Positions 1 to 7,010 are shown, numbered from the stretch's first letter. The stretch: 19,037 nt of DNA from Chloroflexota bacterium (GCA_016875755.1 VGOX01000008.1:1-19037), one strand, 5' to 3'. Notes: a model not told the origin generated them from the sequence alone. Program-made: numbers and translations.

Positions 1-72
1 TTGCTTTATCCATATTTGTGGCATACGGGCGTTTTGCCCTGTCCTAATTTTTTTTCAAGGAGTTACAACACC

Positions 73-294
73 ATGTCTGAAAATCTCGAAATCAAGGCTT
101 CCAAAAGCGGACCCTATCTGATCGCCGGGAACTTCACGTTCACCGACGCAGAAGGCAACACCAAAACTGTTGAAAAGATGGTTGCGCTCTGCCGCTGTGG
201 TCAATCTGCCAACAAACCCTTCTGCGATGGCACTCATAAAAGAGTTGGCTTTGAGGCTGCCGAGGGCGCATTGGCTTTGAATGTGATTTCTTAA
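73..294 (+). CDS. CDGSH iron-sulfur domain protein
   Basis: A 73-residue protein made almost entirely of one CDGSH-type domain. The motif C40-x-C42-x2-S-x3-P-x-C51-D-G-T-H55 matches the three-Cys/one-His ligand set that holds a [2Fe-2S] cluster in mitoNEET-like proteins. Thr replaces the Ser of the name motif, a tolerated change. There is no signal peptide or membrane segment, so it is probably a soluble redox or cluster-transfer protein; the partner cannot be read from the sequence. I chose the ATG at 73 because a strong ribosome site (caaggagt) lies just upstream. The frame stays open to the window start only through a TTG and a stretch that does not look like this family. A hairpin follows the stop at 311-338. 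Confidence 0.9.
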   Translation: MSENLEIKASKSGPYLIAGNFTFTDAEGNTKTVEKMVALCRCGQSANKPFCDGTHKRVGFEAAEGALALNVIS

Positions 295-310
295 ATCATA
301 AAGTACAATC

Positions 311-338
311 GAGTCCGATGCCATATGACATCGGACTC
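311..338 (+). promoter_or_regulatory. perfect hairpin in the leader of the VOC gene
   Basis: A perfect 10-base inverted repeat (gagtccgatg / catcggactc) encloses an 8-base loop, 17 bases after the CDGSH stop. No T-run follows, so it is not a typical intrinsic terminator. It may protect the upstream mRNA end or act in the leader of the next gene. An ATG at 325 lies in its loop and reads in frame into the VOC gene, but the downstream starts at 355/358 have the ribosome site. Confidence 0.5.
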
Positions 339-354
339 CACGTTAGAGGTAAAT

Positions 355-1263
355 ATGATGACGCATCCAAACACGCTTCAGGAATTTTCGCTTCACCCCG
401 CCACGGAAGTTGGTCCTGTTTCCCTGACCGTTGCCAACCTTGAGAATCAGATCCTGTTCTACGAAAAGGCAATGGGATTCAAACTTCACTGGCGCGAGGG
501 ACAGAGCGCTGCCCTCGGCACAGGCGAGCGCGAATTAATTCGTCTCACTGAAGAAGCGAACCTGAAAAAATATCGCGGGGTGACGGGCTTGTATCATTTT
601 GCGGTGCTCTTCCCGAACCGCCGTGAGCTTGCCATTGCAATGGCGCGTCTGTTTGCGTTGAAGGTCCGCAACTCGCCGACCGACCATGTCATGACCAAGA
701 CCACCTACCTCGACGACCCCGAAGGCAATGGCATCGAACTGTATTGCGAATCCCCCGAAGACGGCTCGTGGACATTGAAGGACGGCGAATACGAAACCCG
801 CTGGGCAGACGGTCGTTGGAGCGATGGACGCGAAGCGCTGGATGTTGAAGCGTTTTTCAAGAATCTCAAGGATGATGACCGTGTTGATGCGCCCATCCCG
901 ATCGAAACAAAAATGGGACATGTCCATTTGCATGTGCGCGACATCCCCGAAGCGCTGGACTTTTATCACGGCATACTCGGCTTCGACATCATGGGGCATG
1001 CCAAGGAATTCCACATGGCGTTCGTCTCGGCAGGCGGATACCATCACCACCTCGGACTCAACACCTGGCAGGGAGAGGGTGCGCCTCCTCCCCCCGCCGA
1101 CGCAGTAGGCTTGCGCCATTTCACAGTGGATTTCCCGAATCAGTCCGCATTAGACGAAGTGGTTGCCAGAGTGGAAAAGTCTGGCATTTCCTACAACCAG
1201 ACCGAAGACGGCTTGCTTCTGCACGATCCATCCCAAAATGGAGTGGTGTTGCGAGTCAAATAG
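355..1263 (+). CDS. CatE-like VOC family protein (catechol 2,3-dioxygenase-like)
   Basis: A 302-residue protein with two vicinal-oxygen-chelate modules, about residues 18-130 and 186-301, the layout of the CatE/extradiol dioxygenase-like group. The first module carries D-P-E-G-N-G-I-E128-L. The second carries G-H189-V-H and the run Y229-H-H-H-L-G-L-N-T-W, typical of this family, which supply likely His metal ligands. At the place where extradiol enzymes end with a ligand Glu (N-G-x-E-L), the second module has N-G-V-V-L, so ring-cleaving activity is uncertain and the substrate is unknown. I chose the ATG at 355 (358 also possible) because agaggt lies just upstream. An in-frame ATG at 325 sits inside a hairpin and is less likely. 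A terminator follows the stop directly. Confidence 0.85.
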   Translation: MMTHPNTLQEFSLHPATEVGPVSLTVANLENQILFYEKAMGFKLHWREGQSAALGTGERELIRLTEEANLKKYRGVTGLYHFAVLFPNRRELAIAMARLFALKVRNSPTDHVMTKTTYLDDPEGNGIELYCESPEDGSWTLKDGEYETRWADGRWSDGREALDVEAFFKNLKDDDRVDAPIPIETKMGHVHLHVRDIPEALDFYHGILGFDIMGHAKEFHMAFVSAGGYHHHLGLNTWQGEGAPPPPADAVGLRHFTVDFPNQSALDEVVARVEKSGISYNQTEDGLLLHDPSQNGVVLRVK

Positions 1264-1282
1264 ATTGTGGAGAATGGGTGAT

Positions 1283-1313
1283 AGACCGTGGACGAAAGTC
1301 TGCGGTCTTTTTT
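1283..1313 (+). terminator. intrinsic terminator after the VOC gene
   Basis: The stem agaccg/cggtct extends inward by five more pairs (two wobble) to a gaaa loop and is followed by six T. The stem is built from the dispersed agacc-rich repeat family seen elsewhere in the window. Confidence 0.8.
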
Positions 1314-1377
1314 ATTCCCCGTATGAATTATAGGATTTGGGTCGTCTCTATGCCAACCAAGAGAGGACACCCACCTT

Positions 1378-1800
1378 ATGCTCGCCCAATTTTCCGATTC
1401 GACCCCCAAAATCACCTTGAATCCCGATGGCAATGAACCTGCTGACGTTTGTATAGCCAATATCAGCCCGAGAGAACGCCGAAAACGCATGCAATTTGGC
1501 ATGCTGCAGATCGTTTTCGGCTTGGTCATTTTGGCAGCCCTGCTCCTGCTCGGCGCGGACAAGGCTTGGCGCTTACCGCTTTTCTTTATGTTTTCGGCGG
1601 GTGCTTCGTCCATTTTTCAAGCGCTCGATAAAACCTGAGTAGCTCTCGCGGCGCGCGGTGCGCGTCTTACTTCGTACAAGGAAGAAATGATCGAAGACCA
1701 AAAGGAAGTCAGGAAGATCCGCTGGCAGGCGATGAAGGTTATCGTGAAAGGCACGCTGGTGGGAGCGGTATTGACCGCGTTGGTGATGTTCATTCCGTAG
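1378..1800 (+). CDS. small membrane protein with an in-frame TGA: candidate selenoprotein (or nonsense-broken gene)
   Basis: Read through one TGA (1636-1638, codon 87), this frame encodes 140 residues. Residues 1-39 are soluble, with C25 and the run I-S-P-R-E-R-R-K-R. Helices at about 40-59 and 64-82 look membrane-spanning, and a third lies at about 120-139. The residues after TGA, V-A-L-A-A-R-G, fit what I recall of full-length relatives, where the preceding residue is Cys (K-T-C-V-A-L-A-A-R-G). The TGA would therefore replace a conserved Cys, the usual sign of selenocysteine. A hairpin with a GGU loop lies at 1650-1666. If TGA is a true stop, the products are 86 residues (1378-1638) and perhaps a 37-residue single-helix protein from the ATG at 1687, which has aaggaag upstream. 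The start at 1378 has gagagga upstream. The function is unknown. The family match is from memory and unchecked. Confidence 0.6.
1650..1666 (+). promoter_or_regulatory. possible bacterial SECIS hairpin
   Basis: Seven base pairs (1650-1656 with 1660-1666, one G-U) close on the triloop GGU, whose first base lies 18 bases after the TGA at 1636-1638. Bacterial SECIS elements lie within the coding region just after UGA and usually have a G at the start of the apical loop, so placement and loop fit. GC-rich hairpins also arise by chance, so this only supports the TGA recoding idea. Confidence 0.4.
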
Positions 1801-1824
1801 ACCACGGACGATAGACGATGGACC
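1798..1824 (+). repeat. dispersed repeat family A, copy 2
   Basis: This stretch is built of gacca/gacga words (tagaccacgg, acgatagacg, atggacc), as in the gaps near 5435, 7427 and 7890. Its first three bases are the TAG stop of the preceding frame. Confidence 0.6.
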
Positions 1825-1855
1825 ATAAACGCTCTGTTCACTGCAGGGCGTTTAT
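1825..1855 (+). terminator. hairpin terminator after the TGA-containing gene
   Basis: The arms ataaacgc and gcgtttat pair perfectly, and four further pairs (one G-T) extend the stem to a 7-base loop. The following tattattg is only moderately T-rich, so termination may be partial. It lies 24 bases after the stop. Confidence 0.55.
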
Positions 1856-1874
1856 TATTGCCTGTGCATGGCGT

Positions 1875-1880
1875 TATAAT
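1875..1880 (+). promoter_or_regulatory. possible -10 element (TATAAT) for the surE run
   Basis: An exact TATAAT lies 91 bases before the surE ATG and just after a hairpin terminator. No good -35 hexamer is visible at 16-18 bases. The downstream leader contains an inverted repeat, gggcgaccc (1886-1894) with gggtcgccc (1930-1938). Confidence 0.4.
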
Positions 1881-1971
1881 CGTAAGGGCGACCCTTCAAT
1901 ATTAAAAAGATACCTTGAATGATAAGGGCGGGTCGCCCCTACTCTCAAATCTAAAATCGGAAATCGAACCC

Positions 1972-2736
1972 ATGCATATACTAGTCACCAACGACGACGG
2001 CGTAACCGCGCCCGGACTTCTCGCGCTCGCGCAGGAAATGCGCAAACTTGGCAAAGTAACCGTCTTTGCTCCCGATAAGAACTGGTCCGCTTCGGGACAT
2101 GTGAAAACAATGGAACGTCCCTTGCGTGTGAAGGAAGTTATTCTTGCAGATGGTACGTCCGCATTTGCATCGGATGGCGCGCCTTCAGATTGCGTCGCTT
2201 TGCCATTGCTCGGCTTGGTAGAAGAACAGATCGACATCGTTGTTTCGGGCATCAATCCCAATGCCAACATCGGGCATGATGTGACGTATTCAGGCACGGT
2301 CACCGCTGCGATGGAAGCGGTCATTGCAGGCGTGAGAGGTGTTGCGGTTTCGCTGGATTCGCCTGAGGGACACAAAGGCCCACTGGACTACGCAACTGCC
2401 GCTGTAGTCGCGAAGCGAGTCGTTGAGCAGGTCCTTGCGGATGGTTTGCCTGATGGTGTCGTCTTGAACGTCAACGTGCCATATCTTTTTGAATCTGAAC
2501 TCAAAGGATATATGATCACACGACAGGGGCTGCGTGTGTATCGTGATGCGCTCGATGTGCGCAGTGACCCGCGCGGCAAGCCGTATTATTGGATCGGCGG
2601 CGAAGCCCCAACAGGGATTGCCGAAGATGGCACGGATTTTGGTGCGCTTGCGCAGGGTTATGTTTCGATCACGCCGCTGCAATTGGATTTGACACATGTG
2701 CGGGCAATGGATGTTTTGAAGAAGTGGAAATTCTAA
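1972..2736 (+). CDS. surE: 5'/3'-nucleotidase SurE
   Basis: A 254-residue SurE protein, a metal-dependent phosphatase acting on 5'- and 3'-nucleoside monophosphates in the cytoplasm. The opening M-H-I-L-V-T-N-D-D-G gives the metal-binding Asp pair (D8, D9). A Ser follows near residue 39 (K-N-W-S-A-S-G), and the S-G-I-N-P-N-A-N-I-G block supplies the conserved Asn near 95. Length is normal for the family. I chose the ATG at 1972 because it gives the family's usual N-terminus. The upstream TTG at 1915 would add 19 residues encoded by an inverted-repeat leader. No clear ribosome site is seen. The stop overlaps the next start by one base (TAATG), so it heads a coupled run of four or five genes. 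Confidence 0.95.
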   Translation: MHILVTNDDGVTAPGLLALAQEMRKLGKVTVFAPDKNWSASGHVKTMERPLRVKEVILADGTSAFASDGAPSDCVALPLLGLVEEQIDIVVSGINPNANIGHDVTYSGTVTAAMEAVIAGVRGVAVSLDSPEGHKGPLDYATAAVVAKRVVEQVLADGLPDGVVLNVNVPYLFESELKGYMITRQGLRVYRDALDVRSDPRGKPYYWIGGEAPTGIAEDGTDFGALAQGYVSITPLQLDLTHVRAMDVLKKWKF

Positions 2737-3197
2737 TGACTACGATCGGGGAACTCATTCCTGTTCTGCAAACCGCCATTGGACCTGTGATCCTGATCTC
2801 GGGTGTGGGGCTGCTTTTGTTGAGCATGACCAACCGCCTCTCACGTGTGATCGACCGTGCCCGTAATCTGTTGGCACTCTCTGAGGCAACAGGCGGGCCG
2901 CAACGTCAGAAGATCCTTGCACAGATCGATATTCTTTGGAGCCAGGCGCGTTTGATTCGCTGGTCGATTCTTTTTGCGGCGGTCAGTTTGTTATGCGCGG
3001 CGCTGCTCATTATCGTCCTGTTTATCACCGCCTTGTTCGGCATTGAAGATGCATGGCTGCTCACCCTGATCTTTATCGTGTGTATGGCGTCGTTGATCGC
3101 ATCATTGATCATTTTTATCACCGATATCAACCGTTCGCTTGCTGCATTCAAGGTTGAGTTGTACGGGTATGAAGGGGAGAAAGGGCATAAATCATGA
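2736..3197 (+). CDS. DUF2721 family membrane protein
   Basis: A 153-residue membrane protein matching DUF2721. The N-terminal segment, about residues 8-30 (P-V-L-Q-T-A-I-G-P-V-I-L-I-S-G-V-G), is followed by the family's T-N-R-L-S-R-V-I-D-R-A-R stretch, then two more hydrophobic segments at about 74-101 and 106-129. A hydrophilic loop of about 40 residues with a predicted helix lies between the first and second segments. The function of the family is unknown. The start is the ATG overlapping the surE TAA. The longer open frame from 2589 lies inside surE in another frame and lacks family character. The stop overlaps the next ATG by four bases. Confidence 0.88.
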   Translation: MTTIGELIPVLQTAIGPVILISGVGLLLLSMTNRLSRVIDRARNLLALSEATGGPQRQKILAQIDILWSQARLIRWSILFAAVSLLCAALLIIVLFITALFGIEDAWLLTLIFIVCMASLIASLIIFITDINRSLAAFKVELYGYEGEKGHKS

Positions 3198-3475
3198 ACT
3201 TCCTCAAGAAATTATTTGGCGGACCCGCCAAGCCTGAAAAGCGCTATTACACATTCACCGTGAAATGCCGTCGCTGCGGTGAGATCATCGAAGGGCGTGT
3301 GGATCTGGACAACGATCCCAGTGTGGAATATGAAAAAGGCGGCGATGTATATTACGCCCGCAAAGTGTTGATGGGCGATAAGAAATGTTTTCAACAGGTG
3401 GAGACGATCTTCAAGTTCACAGCAGACCGCAAATTGATCGAGCGTGAGATCGTCGGTGGGGAGTTTGTTGAATGA
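3194..3475 (+). CDS. conserved small protein with a C-x2-C motif
   Basis: A 93-residue soluble protein that I do not assign to a named family. A basic N-terminus (F-L-K-K-L-F-G-G, then K-P-E-K-R) precedes a beta-rich core. C25-R-R-C28 looks like one half of a zinc ribbon, but only one further Cys (C65) exists, so a full four-Cys site would need a dimer or other ligands. The start overlaps the DUF2721 stop (ATGA) and has the purine-rich ggggagaaaggg upstream. The stop overlaps the next ATG in the same way, so it is probably translationally coupled to both neighbours. Confidence 0.75.
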   Translation: MNFLKKLFGGPAKPEKRYYTFTVKCRRCGEIIEGRVDLDNDPSVEYEKGGDVYYARKVLMGDKKCFQQVETIFKFTADRKLIEREIVGGEFVE

Positions 3476-3939
3476 CCGTTTCGGCCATCGAAACCTATTG
3501 GAATGATTTTCTTGCGACACAGCCCTCTGATTCTTCCTATCATGGAAGAACATACGTCGCGGAAGCCTTTGGCGATAATCCCCAACTGGCGGATGAACTT
3601 GGCGCACTGATCGTCAACGGGGTCAAAACAGGCACTTGCTCCGCGCTTTGGGAGTGGGAGGCAGAGGGAAACCCGATTCCTGAAGTTGGTTTGATCTCCA
3701 TTACCCTGAACGGTGCAGACGAACCCATCTGCATTATTGAGACCACCGAAGTCACCCAGCGCCGTTTCAATGAAGTGGACGAAGAATTTGCATATTCAGA
3801 AGGCGAAGGTGATCGTACGCTCCAATACTGGCGTGAGGCGCATACAAGATTTTTCTCGCGTGTGCTTGCAAAGATCGGCAGGAATTTCTCGGAAGATATG
3901 CCGTTGATCTGTGAACGCTTCAAGGTCATTTACAAGTAA
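3472..3939 (+). CDS. ASCH domain protein
   Basis: A 155-residue protein of the larger ASCH type, a PUA-like beta-barrel fold. The signature stretch N-G-V-K52-T-G-T-C-S-A-L-W-E-W-E lies near residues 49-63. The following strand P-I-C-I-I-E90-T-T-E-V gives the usual acidic residue, and the C-terminal L-Q-Y-W-R-E-A-H-T-R-F-F is typical of the group. ASCH proteins bind RNA or nucleosides, and some members are ribonucleases or amidohydrolases; the substrate here is unknown. It overlaps the previous gene by four bases (ATGA) with ggggag upstream, and ends one base before the next start. Sharing a run with surE fits a role in RNA or nucleotide turnover, but that is inference. Confidence 0.85.
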   Translation: MTVSAIETYWNDFLATQPSDSSYHGRTYVAEAFGDNPQLADELGALIVNGVKTGTCSALWEWEAEGNPIPEVGLISITLNGADEPICIIETTEVTQRRFNEVDEEFAYSEGEGDRTLQYWREAHTRFFSRVLAKIGRNFSEDMPLICERFKVIYK

Positions 3940-3940
3940 C

Positions 3941-5437
3941 ATGAAGCGTATCACTACCTTTGTTCTCATTCTGCTTGCCGCCTTGTTGATCGCACAGGCG
4001 GCATTCTCGCTTCAATGGCCCATCGCGCATGATGGAGCACCACTTTTATATGAAGCCTTCCTCATGCAAAACGGGAAAATCCCCTATCTTGATTTTTACG
4101 ACTTCCAAATGCCAGGCAGTTTCATTGCCTATTACCTGCTTGGTGCTGTCAGTAATTTCGGTCCCGTCCGTTTGCGCATTCTTGACCTGTTCATCCTCGC
4201 CGCACTCATCGTCATTACATATTTTGCCATGCGCCGTTTTGGCAGGCTGCCAGCCGTTGCAGGCGGTATTCTCTTCGGGCTGAAATATTTACAAGGCGGT
4301 CCAACACTTGCACTTCAACGCGAATATCTGTTACTCATTTTTATTTCTTTATCGCTCTTAATAGGATTGCGCGACTCTCTGACTCTCAAGCATCGTCTCA
4401 GCCTCGGCATGCTCTTTGGTTTATCGGCAGTCATCAAGCCCCACGCCGCGCTCGGACTTGTCCCCTTTCTGCTCTTTGACATTGCAGACATTCGTCAACG
4501 CCTTGGCTTATCCCTGCCAAGATCCGCATGGACGAGCATCTTCCCTGCCACGATTGGATTTTTGATTCCAGTTTCACTTATCGGCATTTGGCTGGCTCTT
4601 AACAATGCACTAATCCCATTTTTTGAAATTGCTCTCAATTACTGGCCGCTATATTCCCAGATCAACGGCAACATGGAAGTCACTTCATCAGCGGAGAGAA
4701 TGTCATTTTTGTTGAATCAGATTTGGCGTTTGGGTGGAAGCGCGGTTTGGCTTATCCCTGCGGGTGTTGGTTTGTATCTTCATCGTAATCGTCAGATATA
4801 TCTCCTTGCGAGCCTGACGATTGTCTATGCCGTCTACCCCGCCTTGTCTGGACAGTTCTTCCCGTATCATTACATCCCCTTTATTTACACGATCATCCTC
4901 ACCGCCTCGCTGGCTTTATCTTCTGATTTTCATCCGCAATTCAAAACTTCTCACTTCTCACTTATTACTTCTTCCTTGTTGCTTGTTACTGTTCTCGCAG
5001 CCATTCGCCCATCGCAAACCTTTATCCGCCAGATCGAAGGAAAACCCATCGCCACCTCCACCGACCGCGCTGTGGAAATCTCACGCTACATCGAAAAGAA
5101 TCTTGAAGCAGGTGACGAAGTTCAGTCATTGGATTGGACAGGCGGCACATTGCTTGCCATGCTCGAAACGCGCGCGCCGATCGCCACTTCATATGTGTTT
5201 GATTTTTATTTCTATCATCACGTTTCAGAAACATATATCCAATCTCTGCGTGCAGATTTCATGAACCAATTGCAGGGAGCAGAGCCGCGCTTTATCATCG
5301 AAGTTGTGGCAATAGACAAGCCATGGGTTTCCGGTGAAGGCACCAGCCGCGAATTCCCCGCACTGCGCGCGTTTCTGGATGAGCGGTATTCCGTTACAAT
5401 GGAACGTGAAGATTACATTATTTACGAACGACGATAG
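3941..5437 (+). CDS. GT-C type membrane glycosyltransferase-like protein
   Basis: A 498-residue polytopic membrane protein with about ten hydrophobic segments. The first extracytoplasmic loop carries A-H-D31-G-A-P-L-L-Y-E-A-F and then G-K-I-P-Y-L-D-F-Y-D, the acidic pattern of GT-C enzymes (GT39/ArnT-like) that use polyprenyl-phosphate sugars. The C-terminal 120 residues are a soluble domain. The acceptor is unknown. It starts two bases after the ASCH stop with no strong ribosome site, so it probably belongs to the surE run. About residues 330-352 are encoded by a T/C-rich tract with repeated ttctcac words resembling simple repeats in the gaps. The TAG stop lies at the edge of a dispersed repeat. 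Confidence 0.78.
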   Translation: MKRITTFVLILLAALLIAQAAFSLQWPIAHDGAPLLYEAFLMQNGKIPYLDFYDFQMPGSFIAYYLLGAVSNFGPVRLRILDLFILAALIVITYFAMRRFGRLPAVAGGILFGLKYLQGGPTLALQREYLLLIFISLSLLIGLRDSLTLKHRLSLGMLFGLSAVIKPHAALGLVPFLLFDIADIRQRLGLSLPRSAWTSIFPATIGFLIPVSLIGIWLALNNALIPFFEIALNYWPLYSQINGNMEVTSSAERMSFLLNQIWRLGGSAVWLIPAGVGLYLHRNRQIYLLASLTIVYAVYPALSGQFFPYHYIPFIYTIILTASLALSSDFHPQFKTSHFSLITSSLLLVTVLAAIRPSQTFIRQIEGKPIATSTDRAVEISRYIEKNLEAGDEVQSLDWTGGTLLAMLETRAPIATSYVFDFYFYHHVSETYIQSLRADFMNQLQGAEPRFIIEVVAIDKPWVSGEGTSREFPALRAFLDERYSVTMEREDYIIYERR

Positions 5438-5483
5438 ACCACCGACCATAGACCATGGTCAATCGTCCATCGTCCATCGTCTC
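5435..5483 (+). repeat. dispersed repeat family A, copy 3
   Basis: The 49-base gap between the two membrane protein genes is almost wholly repeat: gataga/gacca words, the exact palindrome gaccatggtc (5451-5460) and tandem cgtccat words. The upstream gene's TAG stop is its first codon, and the next ATG follows at 5487 with no ribosome site. Confidence 0.65.
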
Positions 5484-5486
5484 CAC

Positions 5487-7010
5487 ATGAAGCGCCTCTC
5501 CATTCTATACCTCGTCCTGCCCTTTATCCTTTTCCTCTTTGGCTGGGTTCGCCTCACCATTGCCATTCCGCTTGCTATCATTCTGCTCTTTGCTCTCTAT
5601 AAATTACTATTTACCAATTATCGATCAGCCACTTTTAACTTTTCACTGAACGCTGGTTACTGGTTACTGCTCACCATCCTCTGGCTACTCCTCTCCGGCA
5701 TCGGCGGTTACGCCTTTCAAAACTGGGACCATAATTGGCGCAACGTCATCCTGCGTGACCTGATCAATTTCAACTGGCCTGTCTACTACGCCCAACCCGA
5801 AAGCGGACCTGTCAAGATGCTGGTCTATTATGTCGGCTTCTGGCTCCCTTATGCATGGGTCGGGAAACTCTTTGGCTGGCAAGCCGCAAACTTCGTGCTT
5901 TTTGTCTGGTCACTCATTGGCTTGTTGCTCGTTACTTACCACCTCGCCTCTGCCCTCAAAGCATCTGCCCTCAAAGCCACCTTGCTCCTCATCTTCTTCA
6001 GCGGGCTCGACATTCTCGGCGTGCTTTTTTTTCCGCAAGACTACCCAACTATTCTGCCGCCCATTACCCACCTCGAAACCTGGGCAGGGAATTTGCAATA
6101 CTCATCGTTCACTACTCAATTGTTTTGGGTCTTCAATCAGGCAATTCCTGCGTGGTTGGTTATTTCTGTCATTGCGAGGAGCGGCGAAGCGGCGACGAAG
6201 CAATCCTCACATTTGAAGGAGGTTGCTTCGTTCACTTCGTTCCCTCGCAACGACATAATCTTATTCTGGACTCTCTGCTTCTTCTTCGCCCCCCTCGCCT
6301 CGGTGGGGCTTCTACCCTATGTTCTCATCGAACTCATCAAACAAACTGACTTCAAAGCCCCTTTCAAAAATATTCACTGGGAAATTCTCATCTCTGCCGT
6401 CATCGTCTTTCTTCTTTCCTCTTTCTTCTTCACTTCCAACACCGCCGCCCAGTCACGTGGTTTTCAATCTCTTCCTCTTGATAAGTTTCTGGCCTTCTTC
6501 CTGCTGGAAGGCGGTATTCTCTGGATCATCCTTGCCCCATCCAAATACCGCGACCCGCGTTGGATCGTCACTGGGATTCTTCTCGCCCTCATCCCCTTCA
6601 TCCAACTCGGCAGTGACCGTGACTTCGTCATGCGCGCCTCCACCGCCCCGCTCTTTTATCTCATGCTGCTGACAGGTGAAACCATCTTCAACAAATCTTC
6701 TTCTCTTATTACTCGGTACTCATTACTTGCTCTTCTTCTCCTCGGCTCCCTCACCCCGCTCTACGAGATCAACCGTTCCATCCATCGAACGTATGAATAT
6801 TATTTTGTTCTCGACGATGATCAGAAAATTGAAGCCGTCATCGAACCTGTGACCCGCCTCGCGCCGCCGGTCGCCCCTGAATATGAACATCCCGCCTCTC
6901 TCACTGCGGACGGCATCCCGACCTTGAAGTTCATGACAGACCAGCTTTCGCAGAACTTTGTCGCCAATGTAAGGCAAGCCCTCTTTTATAAATACCTCGC
7001 CAAACGGTAG
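5487..7010 (+). CDS. polytopic membrane protein, GT-C-like, with an in-frame repeat insertion
   Basis: A 507-residue protein with about ten hydrophobic segments and a soluble C-terminal end of about 70 residues. The first large loop holds W-D-H-N-W-R-N-V-I-L-R-D-L and W-P-V-Y-Y, a pattern like GT-C transferase-type proteins; H-L-E-T-W and F-W-V-F-N-Q follow near residues 200-220. I place it only loosely, and the substrate is unknown. Residues 228-256 are encoded by an 87-base palindromic repeat (6168-6254) lying between two membrane segments. Residues 154-163 are a duplicated A-S-A-L-K from a 15-base tandem repeat. I chose the ATG at 5487 because the longer frame from 5334 overlaps the upstream gene by 104 bases and runs through the intergenic repeat. 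Confidence 0.78.
   Translation: MKRLSILYLVLPFILFLFGWVRLTIAIPLAIILLFALYKLLFTNYRSATFNFSLNAGYWLLLTILWLLLSGIGGYAFQNWDHNWRNVILRDLINFNWPVYYAQPESGPVKMLVYYVGFWLPYAWVGKLFGWQAANFVLFVWSLIGLLLVTYHLASALKASALKATLLLIFFSGLDILGVLFFPQDYPTILPPITHLETWAGNLQYSSFTTQLFWVFNQAIPAWLVISVIARSGEAATKQSSHLKEVASFTSFPRNDIILFWTLCFFFAPLASVGLLPYVLIELIKQTDFKAPFKNIHWEILISAVIVFLLSSFFFTSNTAAQSRGFQSLPLDKFLAFFLLEGGILWIILAPSKYRDPRWIVTGILLALIPFIQLGSDRDFVMRASTAPLFYLMLLTGETIFNKSSSLITRYSLLALLLLGSLTPLYEINRSIHRTYEYYFVLDDDQKIEAVIEPVTRLAPPVAPEYEHPASLTADGIPTLKFMTDQLSQNFVANVRQALFYKYLAKR
5946..5975 (+). repeat. 15-base tandem duplication in the membrane protein gene
   Basis: Two copies of gcNtctgccctcaaa (third base c or a) lie codon-aligned and encode A-S-A-L-K twice, near residues 154-163. 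Confidence 0.7.
6168..6254 (+). repeat. dispersed palindromic repeat family B, copy 1 (in frame in a coding region)
   Basis: The ends gtcattgcgagg and cctcgcaacgac are inverted repeats with one mismatch, and gacgaagcaa (6194-6203) pairs with ttgcttcgtt (6223-6232). The element is 87 bases, 29 codons, aligned to the reading frame of the membrane protein gene. A 75-base relative lies at 10793-10867. Confidence 0.8.

Noticed and set aside
535..1119. Long open frame on the minus strand within the VOC gene
   Set aside because: The plus-strand frame shows clear VOC motifs; the reverse frame has no recognisable family and is a shadow.
1687..1800. Independent 37-residue membrane peptide starting at the ATG at 1687
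   Set aside because: It has a fair ribosome site, but it is in the same frame as the gene before the TGA with no other stop between, and the codons just before it look like continuation of the same family. I treat it as the tail of one protein and keep this only as the alternative.
2589..2735. N-terminal extension of the DUF2721 protein
   Set aside because: These codons lie inside surE in another frame and read as Cys/Arg-rich shadow sequence; the family begins at the ATG at 2736.
5855..6349. 164-codon frame overlapping the second membrane protein gene
   Set aside because: It runs through the same repeat in another frame (C-H-C-E-E-R is the usual false translation of this repeat) and has no family character.
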